Source: Erythrobacter sp. HKB08 (GTDB lineage: Bacteria; Pseudomonadota; Alphaproteobacteria; Sphingomonadales; Sphingomonadaceae). From it: DNA of 64,000 bases. The notes beneath the pieces are model-generated. The model ran no database searches and had not been told where the DNA came from. It saw only the letters and a list, made by a program, of their open reading frames with translations. Below are positions 25,386-38,819 of the stretch, piece by piece; the first letter of the stretch is position 1; each line of letters begins with the position of its first letter. The stretch lies in NCBI RefSeq assembly GCF_004114695.1, contig NZ_CP035310.1, positions 620,001-684,000 of the forward strand, written 5' to 3'. A program made the translations under genes and the position numbers.

Positions 25386-25556
25386 GCCGCGCTTTCCCGT
25401 CTATCAGCGCGCCCAAACCGGCACCGGAATGGCCGAAACGGGGTGTTCCCGCTGCAAGTGGGAGCGGCATTTACATGCAGGCAATCCGGCATCGGTCGAG
25501 AAAGCATTACCGCCGCGCGTCATGCGCGGAACCAGCTGTAGGGCAAGGCAGAATCA

Positions 25557-26132
25557 ATGGCTGAAACCACTGGCACGGCGAATCCCGAAAATGTCGTCTC
25601 CGAAGACGGCGAGGGCGTCCGCCGCCGCGACTTCATTCACATCGCCGCAGTAAGCGCGGCCGGCATCGGCGGCGTTGCCGTCGTCTATCCGCTGGTCAGC
25701 CAGATGGCACCCTCGGCCGACGTCCTGGCCGAAAGCACGACCGAGGTCGACGTTTCGGGTATCGAGCCCGGCCAGTCGATCAAGGCGATCTTCCGCAAGC
25801 AGCCGCTTTTCATCCGTCGCCTGACGACCGAGGAAATGAACCAGGCGAATGCGGTTTCGCTCGGCCAGCTGCGCGATGCGCAGACGCTCGACGAGCGGAC
25901 CAAGGAAGGTCACCGCGACGTTCTCGTCACCATGGGCGTGTGCACCCACCTCGGCTGCGTGCCGCTGGGTGCTGCCGAAGGCGAGAACAAGGGCGAGTTC
26001 GGCGGGTATTTCTGCCCGTGCCACGGCTCGCACTACGATACCGCCGGCCGTATCCGCAAAGGCCCTGCTCCGACGAACCTCGAGGTTCCGGAGTACGAAT
26101 TCACCTCCGACACCGTCATCCGCGTCGGGTAA
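25557..26132 (+). CDS. petA: Ubiquinol-cytochrome c reductase iron-sulfur (Rieske) subunit
   Basis: 191 residues. An N-terminal twin-Arg segment (VRRRDFIHIAA) with a following membrane helix matches Tat-exported Rieske proteins. The 2Fe-2S ligands are in CTHLGC and CPCHGSHYD. It shuttles electrons from ubiquinol to cytochrome c1 in complex III at the periplasmic side of the inner membrane. First gene of petABC; petB follows after 18 bases. Confidence 0.98.
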   Translation: MAETTGTANPENVVSEDGEGVRRRDFIHIAAVSAAGIGGVAVVYPLVSQMAPSADVLAESTTEVDVSGIEPGQSIKAIFRKQPLFIRRLTTEEMNQANAVSLGQLRDAQTLDERTKEGHRDVLVTMGVCTHLGCVPLGAAEGENKGEFGGYFCPCHGSHYDTAGRIRKGPAPTNLEVPEYEFTSDTVIRVG

Positions 26133-26150
26133 GAGGAAAGAGATCAGACC

Positions 26151-27437
26151 ATGAGTTTTCCCTGGGCTCGCCAGTACGAACCGCAGAACGATTTCACCAA
26201 GTGGATCGACGAGAAGCTGCCGCTTCCGCGCCTCGTCTATAATGCAGTCGGCGCCGGCTATCCGGTTCCGCGCAACCTCAACTACATGTGGAACTTCGGC
26301 GTCCTCGCCGGTTTCTTCCTCGTCCTGCAGATCGTCACCGGCGTCATATTGGCCATGCATTATGCCGCCAATGCACAGGTCGCCTTCGCGACGACCGAGC
26401 ACATCATGCGCGACGTCAACTGGGGCTGGATGATGCGTTACGCTCACGCCAACGGCGCGAGCTTCTTCTTCATCGTCATCTACCTGCACATCTTCCGCGG
26501 CTTCTTCTACTCCTCGTACAAGGCCCCGCGCGAGATGATCTGGCTGCTCGGCGTGGTCATCTTCCTGCTCATGATGGCGACCGCTTTCATGGGTTACGTG
26601 CTTCCCTGGGGCCAGATGAGCTTCTGGGGTGCCAAGGTCATCACCGGCCTGTTCGGCGCAATCCCGCTGGTCGGCGAGCCGATCCAGATCTGGCTGCTCG
26701 GCGGTTTCGCCCCCGACAATGCCGCGCTGAACCGCTTCTTCTCGCTGCACTTCCTGCTGCCCTTCGTGATCGCGGGTGTCGTCATCCTGCACATCTGGGC
26801 GCTGCACATCCCGGGTTCGTCGAACCCGACGGGCGTCGAAGTGAAGCAGGAAAGCGACACGGTTCCGTTCCACCCGTACTACACGGCGAAGGACGGCTTC
26901 GGGCTCGGCGTCATCATGATCCTCTTCACGATCATGGTGTTCTTCCTGCCGAACGCCCTGGGCCACCCGGACAACTACATCGAGGCGAACCCGCTCTCGA
27001 CCCCGGCGCACATCGTTCCGGAATGGTACTTCTGGCCGTTTTACGCGATCCTGCGTGCCTTCACGATGGACTTCATCCTGCCGGCGAAGCTGTGGGGCGT
27101 CCTCGCGATGTTCGCGGCAATCCTGGTGTGGTTCTTCCTGCCCTGGCTCGACAAGTCGCCGGTGCGCAGCGGCCACTACCGCCCGCTGTTCCGCAAGTTC
27201 TTCTGGTTCGGCCTGATCCCCGCGATGATCGTCCTGTTCATCTGCGGCGGCGCGCCGGCTGAAGAGCCCTATGTGATGCTCAGCCAGATCGCCACGGCAT
27301 ACTACTTCCTCCACTTCCTGGTGATCCTCCCGATCGTCAGCTCGATCGAGAAGCCGGAGCCGCTGCCCTATTCGATCACCGAAAAGGTGCTGGGCGAAGA
27401 TCCGAACGCCAAGCTCGGCGCGACCACCAAGGCCTGA
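26151..27437 (+). CDS. petB: Cytochrome b subunit of complex III
   Basis: 428 residues with eight or nine membrane helices. Heme-ligand histidines are seen in AMHYAAN and YAHANGAS / IYLHIFRG, and again in [10 protein letters not shown] and [11 protein letters not shown]. The Qo-site PEWY motif is in [16 protein letters not shown]. It houses both hemes b and the two quinone sites. It lies between petA and petC in the expected order, with a ribosome-binding AGAGGAAAGAGA before its ATG. Confidence 0.98.
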   Translation: MSFPWARQYEPQNDFTKWIDEKLPLPRLVYNAVGAGYPVPRNLNYMWNFGVLAGFFLVLQIVTGVILAMHYAANAQVAFATTEHIMRDVNWGWMMRYAHANGASFFFIVIYLHIFRGFFYSSYKAPREMIWLLGVVIFLLMMATAFMGYVLPWGQMSFWGAKVITGLFGAIPLVGEPIQIWLLGGFAPDNAALNRFFSLHFLLPFVIAGVVILHIWALHIPGSSNPTGVEVKQESDTVPFHPYYTAKDGFGLGVIMILFTIMVFFLPNALGHPDNYIEANPLSTPAHIVPEWYFWPFYAILRAFTMDFILPAKLWGVLAMFAAILVWFFLPWLDKSPVRSGHYRPLFRKFFWFGLIPAMIVLFICGGAPAEEPYVMLSQIATAYYFLHFLVILPIVSSIEKPEPLPYSITEKVLGEDPNAKLGATTKA

Positions 27438-27458
27438 GGACGAAAGAAAGATAGCGAC

Positions 27459-28301
27459 ATGATCCGTCTGTTTGGAATTCTGACCGGCCTCGTCTTCACC
27501 CTCGTGGTGCTGGTGGCCTTCGTGACCGGCGCCTATACGGCGGCGACCGAGGAAGCGACGCCGCATGCTCCCTACGAGCATCCGCGCGACATCGACTTCT
27601 CGTTCGACGGCCCCTTCGGCAAGTGGGACACCCAGCAGCTGCAGCGCGGCTACAAGGTCTACAAGGAAGTCTGCGCGGCCTGCCACGGCCTCAAGTACGT
27701 CGCCTTCCGCGACCTTGCCCAGCTCGGCTACAGCGAAGCGCAGGTGAAGGCCCTGGCAGCCGAATGGCAGGTCCCGGGTATCGATCCGGACACCGGCGAA
27801 GCGACCATGCGCGCCGGCGAGCCGACCGATTACTTCCCTTCGCCCTATCCCAACAATGTTGCGGCTGCCGCGGCGAACAACAACGCGATCCCGCCGGATC
27901 TCTCGCTGATCACCAAGGCGCGCGGAGACGGTTCGAACTACGTCGCGTCGCTGCTGACCGGCTACCAGGAGCCTTCGGCCGAGCTGCTCGCCGAATTCCC
28001 GGAAGTCGCTCCGGCACAGGGCCTGTACCACAACGTGTACTTCCCGAACCTCAACCTCGCGATGGCACCGCCGCTCACTTCGGACGGCCAGGTGACCTAT
28101 GACGACGGGACCGAGGCGACGATCGAGCAGATGTCGACCGACGTGGCCGCGTTCCTGACCTGGACCGCAGAGCCGAAGATGCAGATCCGCAAGCAGACCG
28201 GTGTCTGGTTCCTCGGCTTCCTGCTCTTCGCGACCATCCTCGCCTATCTGTCGTACAAGCAGATCTGGGCAGGCATGAAGCCGAAGAAGCGCAAGGACTG
28301 A
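27459..28301 (+). CDS. petC: Cytochrome c1 subunit of complex III
   Basis: 280 residues. A signal/anchor helix starts the protein (MIRLFGILTGLVFTLVVLVA). The heme c motif CAACH is at about residues 72-76, and a C-terminal anchor helix (GVWFLGFLLFATILAYLSYK) is followed by a Lys-rich tail. It accepts electrons from the Rieske centre and passes them to cytochrome c. It ends just before a hairpin terminator, so petABC is a three-gene operon. Confidence 0.97.
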   Translation: MIRLFGILTGLVFTLVVLVAFVTGAYTAATEEATPHAPYEHPRDIDFSFDGPFGKWDTQQLQRGYKVYKEVCAACHGLKYVAFRDLAQLGYSEAQVKALAAEWQVPGIDPDTGEATMRAGEPTDYFPSPYPNNVAAAAANNNAIPPDLSLITKARGDGSNYVASLLTGYQEPSAELLAEFPEVAPAQGLYHNVYFPNLNLAMAPPLTSDGQVTYDDGTEATIEQMSTDVAAFLTWTAEPKMQIRKQTGVWFLGFLLFATILAYLSYKQIWAGMKPKKRKD

Positions 28302-28326
28302 TCGTTCTTCGCGATTGACATTCAGG

Positions 28327-28357
28327 GCGCCCCCGCACCAATCCGGTGCGGGGGCGC
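28327..28357 (+). terminator. Terminator after petABC
   Basis: A perfect 13-bp stem, GCGCCCCCGCACC and GGTGCGGGGGCGC, with loop AATCC. A weak T-rich stretch follows. It lies 26 bases after the petC stop and before apt. Confidence 0.8.
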
Positions 28358-28399
28358 TCTGCGTTTGGGCGGACGTGGGAAATTGAGATGGGGGATGGA

Positions 28400-28936
28400 A
28401 TGACGAGAGACGAGCTCAAGGCGCTGGTGCGCACCGTGCCCGACTTTCCCGAACCCGGCATCCAGTTCCGCGACATCACCACGCTCATCTCCCACGGCCT
28501 CGGCCTGTCGGCGGCGATCGGCCACATGGCCCAGCATGCGCGCGAGGCGCAGGCGCATGCCATCGCCGGAATGGAAGCGCGCGGTTTCATCTTCGGTGCG
28601 GGTGTGGCCACGCAACTCGGCCTCGGCTTCATCCCGGTGCGCAAGCCGGGCAAGCTGCCGGTAGCGACGATCGGCGTCGACTACGCGCTCGAATACGGCA
28701 CCGACCGTCTTGAGATCGATCCCGGCGCGATCACGCAGCAGGAACGGGTGGTGATCGTCGACGATCTCATCGCAACCGGCGGCACGGCGCTCGCCACGGT
28801 GGACCTGCTGCGGCAGGCAGGTGCCACGGTCGAGCATGCGGTATTCGCCATCGACCTGCCCGACCTCGGCGGGGCCGACAAATTGCGCGAGGCCGGCGTC
28901 GAAGTCGCCTCGCTCATGGCCTTCGACGGGGCCTGA
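28400..28936 (+). CDS. apt: Adenine phosphoribosyltransferase
   Basis: 178 residues. The PRPP-binding motif VVIVDDLIATGGTALATVDL and the N-terminal VPDFPEPGIQFRDITTL are diagnostic. It salvages adenine to AMP using PRPP, which is made by Prs (56125-57060). The ATG at 28400, preceded by GGGGGATGGA, gives the usual length; an ATG at 28388 is an alternative adding four residues. Confidence 0.96.
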   Translation: MTRDELKALVRTVPDFPEPGIQFRDITTLISHGLGLSAAIGHMAQHAREAQAHAIAGMEARGFIFGAGVATQLGLGFIPVRKPGKLPVATIGVDYALEYGTDRLEIDPGAITQQERVVIVDDLIATGGTALATVDLLRQAGATVEHAVFAIDLPDLGGADKLREAGVEVASLMAFDGA

Positions 28937-29014
28937 TTGGCGCAGATCCGCTCTCTCGGGATAGATTCCCTCGCTCGGCCATTGATCGCCTGATATCCGA
29001 ATTCTGGAGTGGAT

Positions 29015-30892
29015 GTGGAAGAACAGGCTCTCGTAATTGCCCTCGTCGGCATGCTCGGCATCGGCGCGCAGTGGGTTGCATGGCGCACCGGCTGGCCGGC
29101 CATCGTGCTGATGCTCGCGGCCGGCTTCCTTGCCGGTCCGGTGCTCGGCCTGATGAATCCGGAGCACGCATTCGGCGAATTGCTCGAACCGATGGTCGCG
29201 ATCGGCGTTGCACTGATCCTGTTCGAAGGCGGGCTGAGCCTCGACTTCCGCGAGCTTCGCCATTCGGGCGAAGCGGTCTGGCGCATGGCGACGCTCGGCG
29301 TGGTCATCGGCTGGGCGCTGGGTGCGGGTGCGGCGCATTTCGTTGCCGGACTAGCGGTGCCGGTCGCGGTGCTGTTCGGCGGCATTCTCGTAGTGACCGG
29401 GCCGACGGTCGTCATGCCGCTCCTGCGACAAAGCTCGGTCAAGACGCGGCCCGCTTCGATCCTCAAGTGGGAAGCCATCGTCAACGACCCGACGGGCGCG
29501 CTGTGCGCCGTCATCGCCTACGAATATTTCCGCAAGATCAGCGAAAACCCGGGCCAGAGCGTGTTCGAGATCGTCCCGCCGATGATCATCGCCGCGATCC
29601 TTTCCGGCCTGATCGGCTATGCCGCGGCAAAGGCCATCGCCTGGGCCTTCCCGCGCGGTGCGATACCCGAATTCCTCAAGGTCCCGGTGCTGCTGGTGAC
29701 CGTCGTAGTGGTGTTCGTCTTCGCAAACACGATCGAGCATGAGGCGGGGCTCGTCGCGGTCACCGTCATGGGCGTCGCGCTTGCGAACATGCATGTCTCG
29801 AGCATCCGCTCGATCCACCCGTTCAAGCAGAACATCGCGGTCCTGCTCGTCTCGGGCATCTTCATCCTGCTGTCGGCCTCGCTGACGTGGGACGACCTCT
29901 ACTACCTCGACCCGCGCCGGACCGAGGGTTTCCGCTTCATGCTGTTCCTCATCGCGCTGCTGTTCTTCGTGCGACCGGCGACGATCCTGCTCAGCCTGCT
30001 CGGCACGTCGCTGCCGTGGAACGAGCGGCTCTTCCTCGCCTGGATCGCGCCGCGCGGTATCGTACTCGTCGCGATCTCCGGTCTCTTCGCGCTGCGCCTC
30101 GGCGAGCTGGGTTTTGCCGATGGCAGCCTGCTCATCGGGCTGAGCTTCGCCGTGGTGGTCGCGACCATCGTCGCACACGGCTTCACGGTCGATCTCGTCG
30201 CGCGCTGGCTGGGCGTGAAGGGCACGACCCGCCCGGGCCTGCTGATCGTCGGCAGCACCCCGTGGACCATTTCGCTCGCCAAGCAGATGGAAGCGCTCAA
30301 GACCCCGGTCACCATCGTCGACCCGAGCTTCCAGCGCCTCGCGCTCGCACGGCGTGAAGGGCTGCCGACCTACCACGGCGAAATCCTCAACGAAGCCACC
30401 GAGCACAACCTCGACCTGACCCCGTTCCAGACGCTCGTCGCGGCGACCGACAACGAGGCCTACAATGCACTCGTGTGCAACGAGTTCGCCTACGAGATCG
30501 GGCGCGACAGCGTCTACCAGCTCGGCGAATCGACCGAAGAGACCGACCGCTACGCCCTGCCGCCGAGCATTCGCGGCCGCGCGATCTTCGAATCCGGTTT
30601 CGGGGTCGAGGACGTCAACGAACGCCAGCGCCAGGGCTGGGGCTGGCGCAAGACCAGGCTGTCGGACGAGTTTTCCTTCGCCGACGCGCAGGAGACGCTG
30701 CCCGAAGGCTCGCACATGCTGCTGGTCATGCGCGAAAGCGGGCGCCTGCGCTTCTTCACCCACGCCGCGCGGCCCGAACCGCGTTCCGGTGACACCATCC
30801 TGACTTTCGTTCCGCCCAAGACCGTGTCCGCCGAAGATGCGGCCGCGCGCAGGAAACCGGTCGAAGGCCAGCCCAAACCGCAGACAAGCTGA
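29015..30892 (+). CDS. CPA-family cation:proton antiporter with TrkA-N domain
   Basis: About 625 residues. Roughly 12 membrane helices carry the antiporter region, including ALILFEGGLSLDFRELR and EAIVNDPTGALCAVIAYEYF (the ND/DP motif of CPA1 exchangers). It is followed by a cytoplasmic nucleotide-binding TrkA-N-like domain (LLIVGSTPWTISLAKQMEAL) and a C-terminal extension. It likely exchanges Na or K for H. Start choice: GTG at 29015 has GGAG five bases upstream, better placed than a GTG at 29009. Its TGA overlaps an ATG at 30892 next to the following lipoprotein gene. Confidence 0.9.
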   Translation: MEEQALVIALVGMLGIGAQWVAWRTGWPAIVLMLAAGFLAGPVLGLMNPEHAFGELLEPMVAIGVALILFEGGLSLDFRELRHSGEAVWRMATLGVVIGWALGAGAAHFVAGLAVPVAVLFGGILVVTGPTVVMPLLRQSSVKTRPASILKWEAIVNDPTGALCAVIAYEYFRKISENPGQSVFEIVPPMIIAAILSGLIGYAAAKAIAWAFPRGAIPEFLKVPVLLVTVVVVFVFANTIEHEAGLVAVTVMGVALANMHVSSIRSIHPFKQNIAVLLVSGIFILLSASLTWDDLYYLDPRRTEGFRFMLFLIALLFFVRPATILLSLLGTSLPWNERLFLAWIAPRGIVLVAISGLFALRLGELGFADGSLLIGLSFAVVVATIVAHGFTVDLVARWLGVKGTTRPGLLIVGSTPWTISLAKQMEALKTPVTIVDPSFQRLALARREGLPTYHGEILNEATEHNLDLTPFQTLVAATDNEAYNALVCNEFAYEIGRDSVYQLGESTEETDRYALPPSIRGRAIFESGFGVEDVNERQRQGWGWRKTRLSDEFSFADAQETLPEGSHMLLVMRESGRLRFFTHAARPEPRSGDTILTFVPPKTVSAEDAAARRKPVEGQPKPQTS

Positions 30893-30909
30893 TGCAACGA
30901 GAATTCGAA

Positions 30910-31497
30910 ATGAAGCACCTCATCCTGTCTTTCACCGCAGTCTCGCTGCTCGCGTCATGCGAATATCGCGAGGACCCGCCCGAGCCGGAGCCGACCGAAA
31001 GCGCAACGCCGCGCGCGGAAGCGACCAATTCCATCTTCGATACCGAGGCCGGCGTCGAAATCGCGCCTGAGCCGCTGCTGCCGCTCGAGGTGACGGTCGG
31101 TTTCCCCGAAGGCGGCACGGAGCTGGACGAGGAGGCGATGCAGGCCATCTCGCAAATCCTCGAGAGCGAGCAACTCGCTTTCGGCGGTGCCATCGTCCTG
31201 CGCGGTCACAGCGATGCCGGCGGCAACGACACCGTCAATGAACGCACCTCGCGCGAGCGCGCCGAAGCGGTTGCAGCGCAGATGGTCGCGGCGGGCATTC
31301 CGGAGGATCGGATCGAGATCATCGCATTCGGCGAGCAGAACCCGCTCGAGCCCAATGCGCTTCCCGACGGCACGCCCAACGAGGAAGGCCGTGCGGCCAA
31401 TCGCCGGGTCGAAGTGACGGTGGAAGTGCCCGAAGGCGCGGTGCGGAGGGCCTCGCCCAGCCCGGCAGCGAGCCCGAGCGGCGCGACCGGAAGCTAG
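30910..31497 (+). CDS. OmpA-family lipoprotein
   Basis: 195 residues beginning MKHLILSFTAVSLLASC, a lipobox with Cys17. A Pro/Glu-rich linker follows (EDPPEPEPTES). The C-terminal OmpA domain has IVLRGHSDAGGNDTVNERTS and ANRRVEVTVEV, so it should bind peptidoglycan. An upstream in-frame ATG at 30892 overlaps the antiporter stop but would add residues before the signal peptide. Its TAG stop shares a CTAG with the cysQ stop on the other strand. Confidence 0.88.
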   Translation: MKHLILSFTAVSLLASCEYREDPPEPEPTESATPRAEATNSIFDTEAGVEIAPEPLLPLEVTVGFPEGGTELDEEAMQAISQILESEQLAFGGAIVLRGHSDAGGNDTVNERTSRERAEAVAAQMVAAGIPEDRIEIIAFGEQNPLEPNALPDGTPNEEGRAANRRVEVTVEVPEGAVRRASPSPAASPSGATGS

Positions 31498-32228
31498 TTG
31501 ACCAGCGCGAGCACCCGCGCAGCCCATTCCGGCCGGCAGATGAGCAGGTCGGGCAGGTAGGTATCGGAATTGTTGTAGCGCAGCGGCGACCCGTCGACGC
31601 GCGAACAATGCAGGCCATGCGCCCGCGCCACTGCGACCGGCGCGCAATTGTCCCACTCGTACTGCCCGCCCGAGTGGAGGTAGATTTCCGCCTCACCGCG
31701 AACCACCGCCATCGCCTTCGCGCCGGCTGAACCCATCGGGACAAGCTCCGCCCCGATCGCCTCGGCGACTTCGACCGCTTCCTTCGCGGGGCGGGTGCGG
31801 CTGACGACCATGCGCGGGGTTTCCGCCGCTTCCGGCAAGGCAATCGGTGCATCCGAGCGCAGCACAGTCCCGCCGTTCAGCCCCGGAAGGCCGACCGCGC
31901 CGATGCTCGCCACGCCGTCGATCGCGAGGCCGACATGGATCGCCCAGTCGGAACGCTTCTCGCCATATTCGCGCGTGCCGTCGACCGGGTCGACGATCCA
32001 AACGCGCGACTTCGACAGGCGCTCGGGTGTGTCCTTGCTCTCTTCGGAAAGCAGCCCGTCGTCGGGGCGGTTCTCGCGGATCGCGGCGACGAGAAACTGG
32101 TTCACCGCCTTGTCGCCCGCATCACCCAAGGCCTTGCCGTCGAGCAGGCTCGATTCGCGCAGGTCGCAGGCGATCCGGCCCGCTTCCTCGGCGAGCCGTG
32201 CGGCGAGTTCTCCGTCGGTCATGCTCAT
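31494..32228 (-). CDS. cysQ: 3'(2'),5'-bisphosphate nucleotidase CysQ
   Basis: 244 residues of the inositol monophosphatase superfamily: [24 protein letters not shown] and [11 protein letters not shown] are the three metal-binding motifs. CysQ removes the 3' phosphate of PAP, the by-product of PAPS reduction. Its position as the last gene of cysD-cysNC-cysQ supports that substrate over inositol phosphate. The ATG overlaps the cysNC stop in an ATGA; a second Met lies two codons on. Confidence 0.94.
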   Translation of the reverse strand: MSMTDGELAARLAEEAGRIACDLRESSLLDGKALGDAGDKAVNQFLVAAIRENRPDDGLLSEESKDTPERLSKSRVWIVDPVDGTREYGEKRSDWAIHVGLAIDGVASIGAVGLPGLNGGTVLRSDAPIALPEAAETPRMVVSRTRPAKEAVEVAEAIGAELVPMGSAGAKAMAVVRGEAEIYLHSGGQYEWDNCAPVAVARAHGLHCSRVDGSPLRYNNSDTYLPDLLICRPEWAARVLALVN

Positions 32229-34141
32229 TTGAGCGGGAGTATCCGTTCGACAATGTAGTCCGCAGCCTCTTCGACCGTCATATCCACCGTGTTGACGCGG
32301 ATTTCGGGATTTTCCGGTGCTTCGTAAGGGCTGTCGATCCCGGTGAAGTTCTTAAGCTCGCCCGCGCGCGCCTTCTTGTAGAGGCCTTTCACGTCGCGCT
32401 CCTCGGCGACTTCCAGCGGCGTATCGACGAAGATTTCGATGAACTCGGTTTCCGCCATCATCTTGCGCACCATCTCGCGCTCGGCGCGAAAAGGACTGAT
32501 GAAGGCAGTGAGCACGATCAGGCCAGCATCGGTCATCAGCTTGGCGACCTCGCCGATGCGGCGGATGTTCTCGATCCGGTCGGTCTCGGTGAAGCCCAGG
32601 TCCTTGTTCAGCCCATGGCGAACATTGTCCCCGTCGAGCAGGAAGGTGTGCCGGTTCATCAGGCTGAGCCGCTGCTCGACCGCATTGGCGATGGTCGACT
32701 TGCCAGAGCCGGACAGGCCGGTGAACCACAGCACGCGCGGCGTCTGGTTCTTGAGCGCGGCGTGATCCTCGCGCGTGATCGCGGTCGGCTGCCAGTGGAC
32801 GTTCTGCGCACGGCGCAGGCTGAAATGCAGCATCCCTGCACCGACCGTCGCATTGGTAATCTTGTCGATCAGGATGAACCCGCCGAGCGCGCGGCTGTCT
32901 TCATAGGGCTCGAACACGATCGGCTTCTCGGTGTGGACCTCTGCCACGCCGATCGCGTTCAACTCGAGCGTTTTCGCCGCGAGATGGTCGAGCGTGTTGA
33001 CGTTGATCTCGTATTTCGGAGCCTGCACCGTCGCGGTGACGTTCTGGCTCGCAAGCTTGAGCCAGTAGCCACGGCCGGGCTTCATCGCCTCGTCGCTCAG
33101 CCACACGATGGTCGCCTCGAACTGGTCGGAAGCCTCGGGCGGATCGTCCGCCGCGGCAATCACGTCGCCGCGCGAGCAGTCGATTTCGTCTTCGAGCGTC
33201 AGCGTGACCGACTGGCCCGCGACCGCTTCAGGGAGCGCGCCGCCGAAGGTCTCGATCGACTTGATCGTGCTGGTCTTGCCCGAAGGGACGACCCGTACAG
33301 CATCGCCCGGCTTGACCGCGCCGCTCGAAACCAGCCCGGCGAAGCCGCGGAAGTCGAGATTGGGGCGATTGACCCACTGCACCGGCATGCGGAAGCCGCG
33401 CTCCTGCGCGTGCGTATTGGCGAGGTCGACGCTCTCGAGGTGGTGGATCAGGCTCTGCCCGTCGTACCACGGCGTGTTGCCGGACGGTGCGGCGGTAATG
33501 TTGTCGCCGCGAAAGCCCGAGATCGGGATCGCGGTAAACTCCTCGATGCCGATCTCGTCCGCGAAGGCGCGATAGTCGGCAACGATCTGCTCGAAAGTGG
33601 CCCGGTCGTAATCGACGAGGTCCATCTTGTTCACCGCGAGCACGATGTGCCGGATGCCGAGCAGCTTGGCGATGTAGCTGTGGCGCCGCGTCTGGACGAG
33701 CACGCCCTTGCGCGCATCGACGAGGATCACGGCTGCATCGGCGGTCGATGCGCCGGTCACCATGTTGCGCGTATATTGCTCGTGGCCCGGGCAGTCGGCG
33801 ACGATGAACTTGCGTTTCTCGGTCGAGAAGAACCGGTAGGCGACATCGATGGTGATGCCCTGCTCGCGCTCGGCGGCGAGGCCGTCGACCAGCAGCGCAA
33901 AGTCGATCTCCTGGCCTTGCGTGCCGACCCGCTTACTGTCGCTTTCGAGCGCGGCGAGCTGGTCTTCGAAGATCATCTTGGAATCGTAGAGCAGCCGCCC
34001 GATCAGGGTGGACTTGCCATCGTCGACGCTGCCGCAGGTGATGAAGCGCAGCAGCTGCTTGTTCTGGTGCTGCTCGAGATAGCTCTCGATATCCTCGGCG
34101 ATCAGGCTGTCGGCTTCGTAGGAGGAACTGCGGTCGGCCAT
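32225..34141 (-). CDS. cysNC: Bifunctional sulfate adenylyltransferase subunit 1 / APS kinase
   Basis: 638 residues. The N-terminal CysN GTPase has [20 protein letters not shown] near residues 33-52, [12 protein letters not shown] and NKMDLVDY. The C-terminal APS kinase begins about residue 460 with [20 protein letters not shown] and has [19 protein letters not shown]. With CysD it converts sulfate to APS, then phosphorylates APS to PAPS. The start at 34141 overlaps the cysD stop by one base (TGATG). Confidence 0.97.
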   Translation of the reverse strand: MADRSSSYEADSLIAEDIESYLEQHQNKQLLRFITCGSVDDGKSTLIGRLLYDSKMIFEDQLAALESDSKRVGTQGQEIDFALLVDGLAAEREQGITIDVAYRFFSTEKRKFIVADCPGHEQYTRNMVTGASTADAAVILVDARKGVLVQTRRHSYIAKLLGIRHIVLAVNKMDLVDYDRATFEQIVADYRAFADEIGIEEFTAIPISGFRGDNITAAPSGNTPWYDGQSLIHHLESVDLANTHAQERGFRMPVQWVNRPNLDFRGFAGLVSSGAVKPGDAVRVVPSGKTSTIKSIETFGGALPEAVAGQSVTLTLEDEIDCSRGDVIAAADDPPEASDQFEATIVWLSDEAMKPGRGYWLKLASQNVTATVQAPKYEINVNTLDHLAAKTLELNAIGVAEVHTEKPIVFEPYEDSRALGGFILIDKITNATVGAGMLHFSLRRAQNVHWQPTAITREDHAALKNQTPRVLWFTGLSGSGKSTIANAVEQRLSLMNRHTFLLDGDNVRHGLNKDLGFTETDRIENIRRIGEVAKLMTDAGLIVLTAFISPFRAEREMVRKMMAETEFIEIFVDTPLEVAEERDVKGLYKKARAGELKNFTGIDSPYEAPENPEIRVNTVDMTVEEAADYIVERILPLK

Positions 34142-35052
34142 CAGAAATAGCCCTCCTGCTTCTTCTTCTCCATGCCGGCACCGCCCGCATCCTTGTCGAT
34201 CACGCGGCCCTGCCGTTCGCTGGTGGTGGTGAGCAGCGTTTCCTGCACGACTGCAGACAGGGTCGTCGCCGTGCTCTCGACCGCGCCGGTCAGCGGCCAG
34301 CAGCCTAGTGTGCGGAAGCGGACCGAACGCATCGCGATCTCGGGCGTCTTGCCGAGAACCTTCTCGAGCCGCTCGACGTCGTCGGCCATGAACAGCCCGC
34401 CTTCCCATTCGAAGGTCGGGCGTTCGGCGGCGAAGTAGAGCGGGACGATCTCGATGCCTTCGGCCATGATGTATTGCCAGATGTCGAGCTCGGTCCAGTT
34501 CGACAGCGGGAAGACGCGGATGCTTTCGCCCTTCGCCTTCTTCGCGTTGTAGAGGTTCCACAGCTCGGGCCGCTGGTTCTTCGGATCCCATCCGTGGCTG
34601 GCGGTGCGGAAGGAGAATACGCGCTCCTTCGCGCGGCTCTTCTCCTCGTCGCGCCGCGCGCCGCCGAAGGCTGCGTCGAAGCCGTAATGGTCGAGCGCCT
34701 GCTTCAGACCTTGCGTCTTCCACATGTCGGTATGGAGCGGACCGTGGTCGAACGGGTTGATGCCGCGCTCGCGTGCTTCCTCGTTGTGCCAGACGAGCAG
34801 CTCCATCCCGCTCTCGCGCGCCATCTTGTCGCGCAGCGCATACATTTCGGCGAACTTCCAGGTCGTATCGACATGCAGCAGCGGGAAGGGCGGCGGCGCG
34901 GGGTGGAAGGCCTTGCGCGCCAGGTGCAGCATGACCGCGCTGTCCTTGCCGACCGAATAGAGCATGACCGGGCTGTCGGCCTCGGCCACCACCTCACGCA
35001 TGATGTGGATGCTCTCGGCCTCGAGCCGTTCGAGATGGGTAAGCTCGCGCAT
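34141..35052 (-). CDS. cysD: Sulfate adenylyltransferase subunit 2
   Basis: About 303 residues beginning [20 protein letters not shown], matching the E. coli CysD N-terminus. The PP-loop-type motif [20 protein letters not shown] is the ATP site. An in-frame ATG at 35079 would add MPPHYFARH; it has no clear ribosome-binding site, while the ATG at 35052 has GAGG but only three bases away, so the start is uncertain. It is the first gene of the sulfate-activation operon. Confidence 0.95.
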   Translation of the reverse strand: MRELTHLERLEAESIHIMREVVAEADSPVMLYSVGKDSAVMLHLARKAFHPAPPPFPLLHVDTTWKFAEMYALRDKMARESGMELLVWHNEEARERGINPFDHGPLHTDMWKTQGLKQALDHYGFDAAFGGARRDEEKSRAKERVFSFRTASHGWDPKNQRPELWNLYNAKKAKGESIRVFPLSNWTELDIWQYIMAEGIEIVPLYFAAERPTFEWEGGLFMADDVERLEKVLGKTPEIAMRSVRFRTLGCWPLTGAVESTATTLSAVVQETLLTTTSERQGRVIDKDAGGAGMEKKKQEGYF

Positions 35053-35165
35053 ATGCCTCGCGAAGTAGTGCGGGGGCATGCCGGCGCAATCAAGTTATGA
35101 TTGCCGCAAGGAAAGCGCTCTATTGACGGAGCCAGCGCGCAGTGGCAATCGGCGCGACCGAGCGG

Positions 35166-35239
35166 GCGGGTATAGCTTAGTGGTAAAGCCCCAGCCTTCC
35201 AAGCTGGTTATGCGGGTTCGATTCCCGCTACCCGCTCCA
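35166..35239 (+). tRNA. tRNA-Gly (anticodon TCC)
   Basis: Complete cloverleaf: acceptor GCGGGTA/TACCCGC, D-arm TAGCTTAGTGGTAAAGC, anticodon stem CCAGC/GCTGG with loop CTTCCAA (anticodon TCC), T-arm GCGGGTTCGATTCCCGC, and encoded CCA. It is 74 bases long including CCA. Confidence 0.97.
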
Positions 35240-35356
35240 ACTTCCCAAAGCGTTGTGCAAGCTGGAGCGGTCGAGCGAAGCGGGTTCGATTGTCCTCGCT
35301 CCGCTCGTTCATCTACGCGGCTTCGCCGCTTCGATTCCCCGCTACCCGCTCCAACT
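35217..35356. repeat. Duplicated 3' end of tRNA-Gly with inserted segment
   Basis: The tRNA T-loop-to-CCA end plus three bases (35217-35242) recurs at 35330-35356 with one extra C. Between them, 35280-35291 repeats the T-stem start GCGGGTTCGATT, so the second copy looks like a partial tRNA broken in the T-loop by about 45 bases. That inserted piece contains the TCCTCGCTCC and CGCGGCTTCGCCGCT strings also seen 3' of tRNA-Thr. The region up to 35370 has no gene. Confidence 0.7.
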
Positions 35357-35370
35357 CGCTCCCCCGAAAA

Positions 35371-38613
<3,243 letters not shown>

Positions 38614-38819
38614 GAAAACGACTCTCCCTGTTCGTTGCGCCGGTTTGTAGGAAGCCGCGGCGTCCAAGTCCATCGCGCCGGTCGAACCCGCATGCGTGTT
38701 AACCGGCGCGCAACAAGTCCCTGCGAAACTTGCATTTGACCGGGCGAGTGTCCGGGCGCATCCTGCGCAAAGCCATCGGGGAGTCCGCTGGCGTTACATC
38801 AATCGAGGGAGTCTCGATC

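Noticed and set aside
31847-34150. A 767-codon open frame opposite cysQ and cysNC
   Set aside because: Shadow of two well-identified genes on the minus strand.
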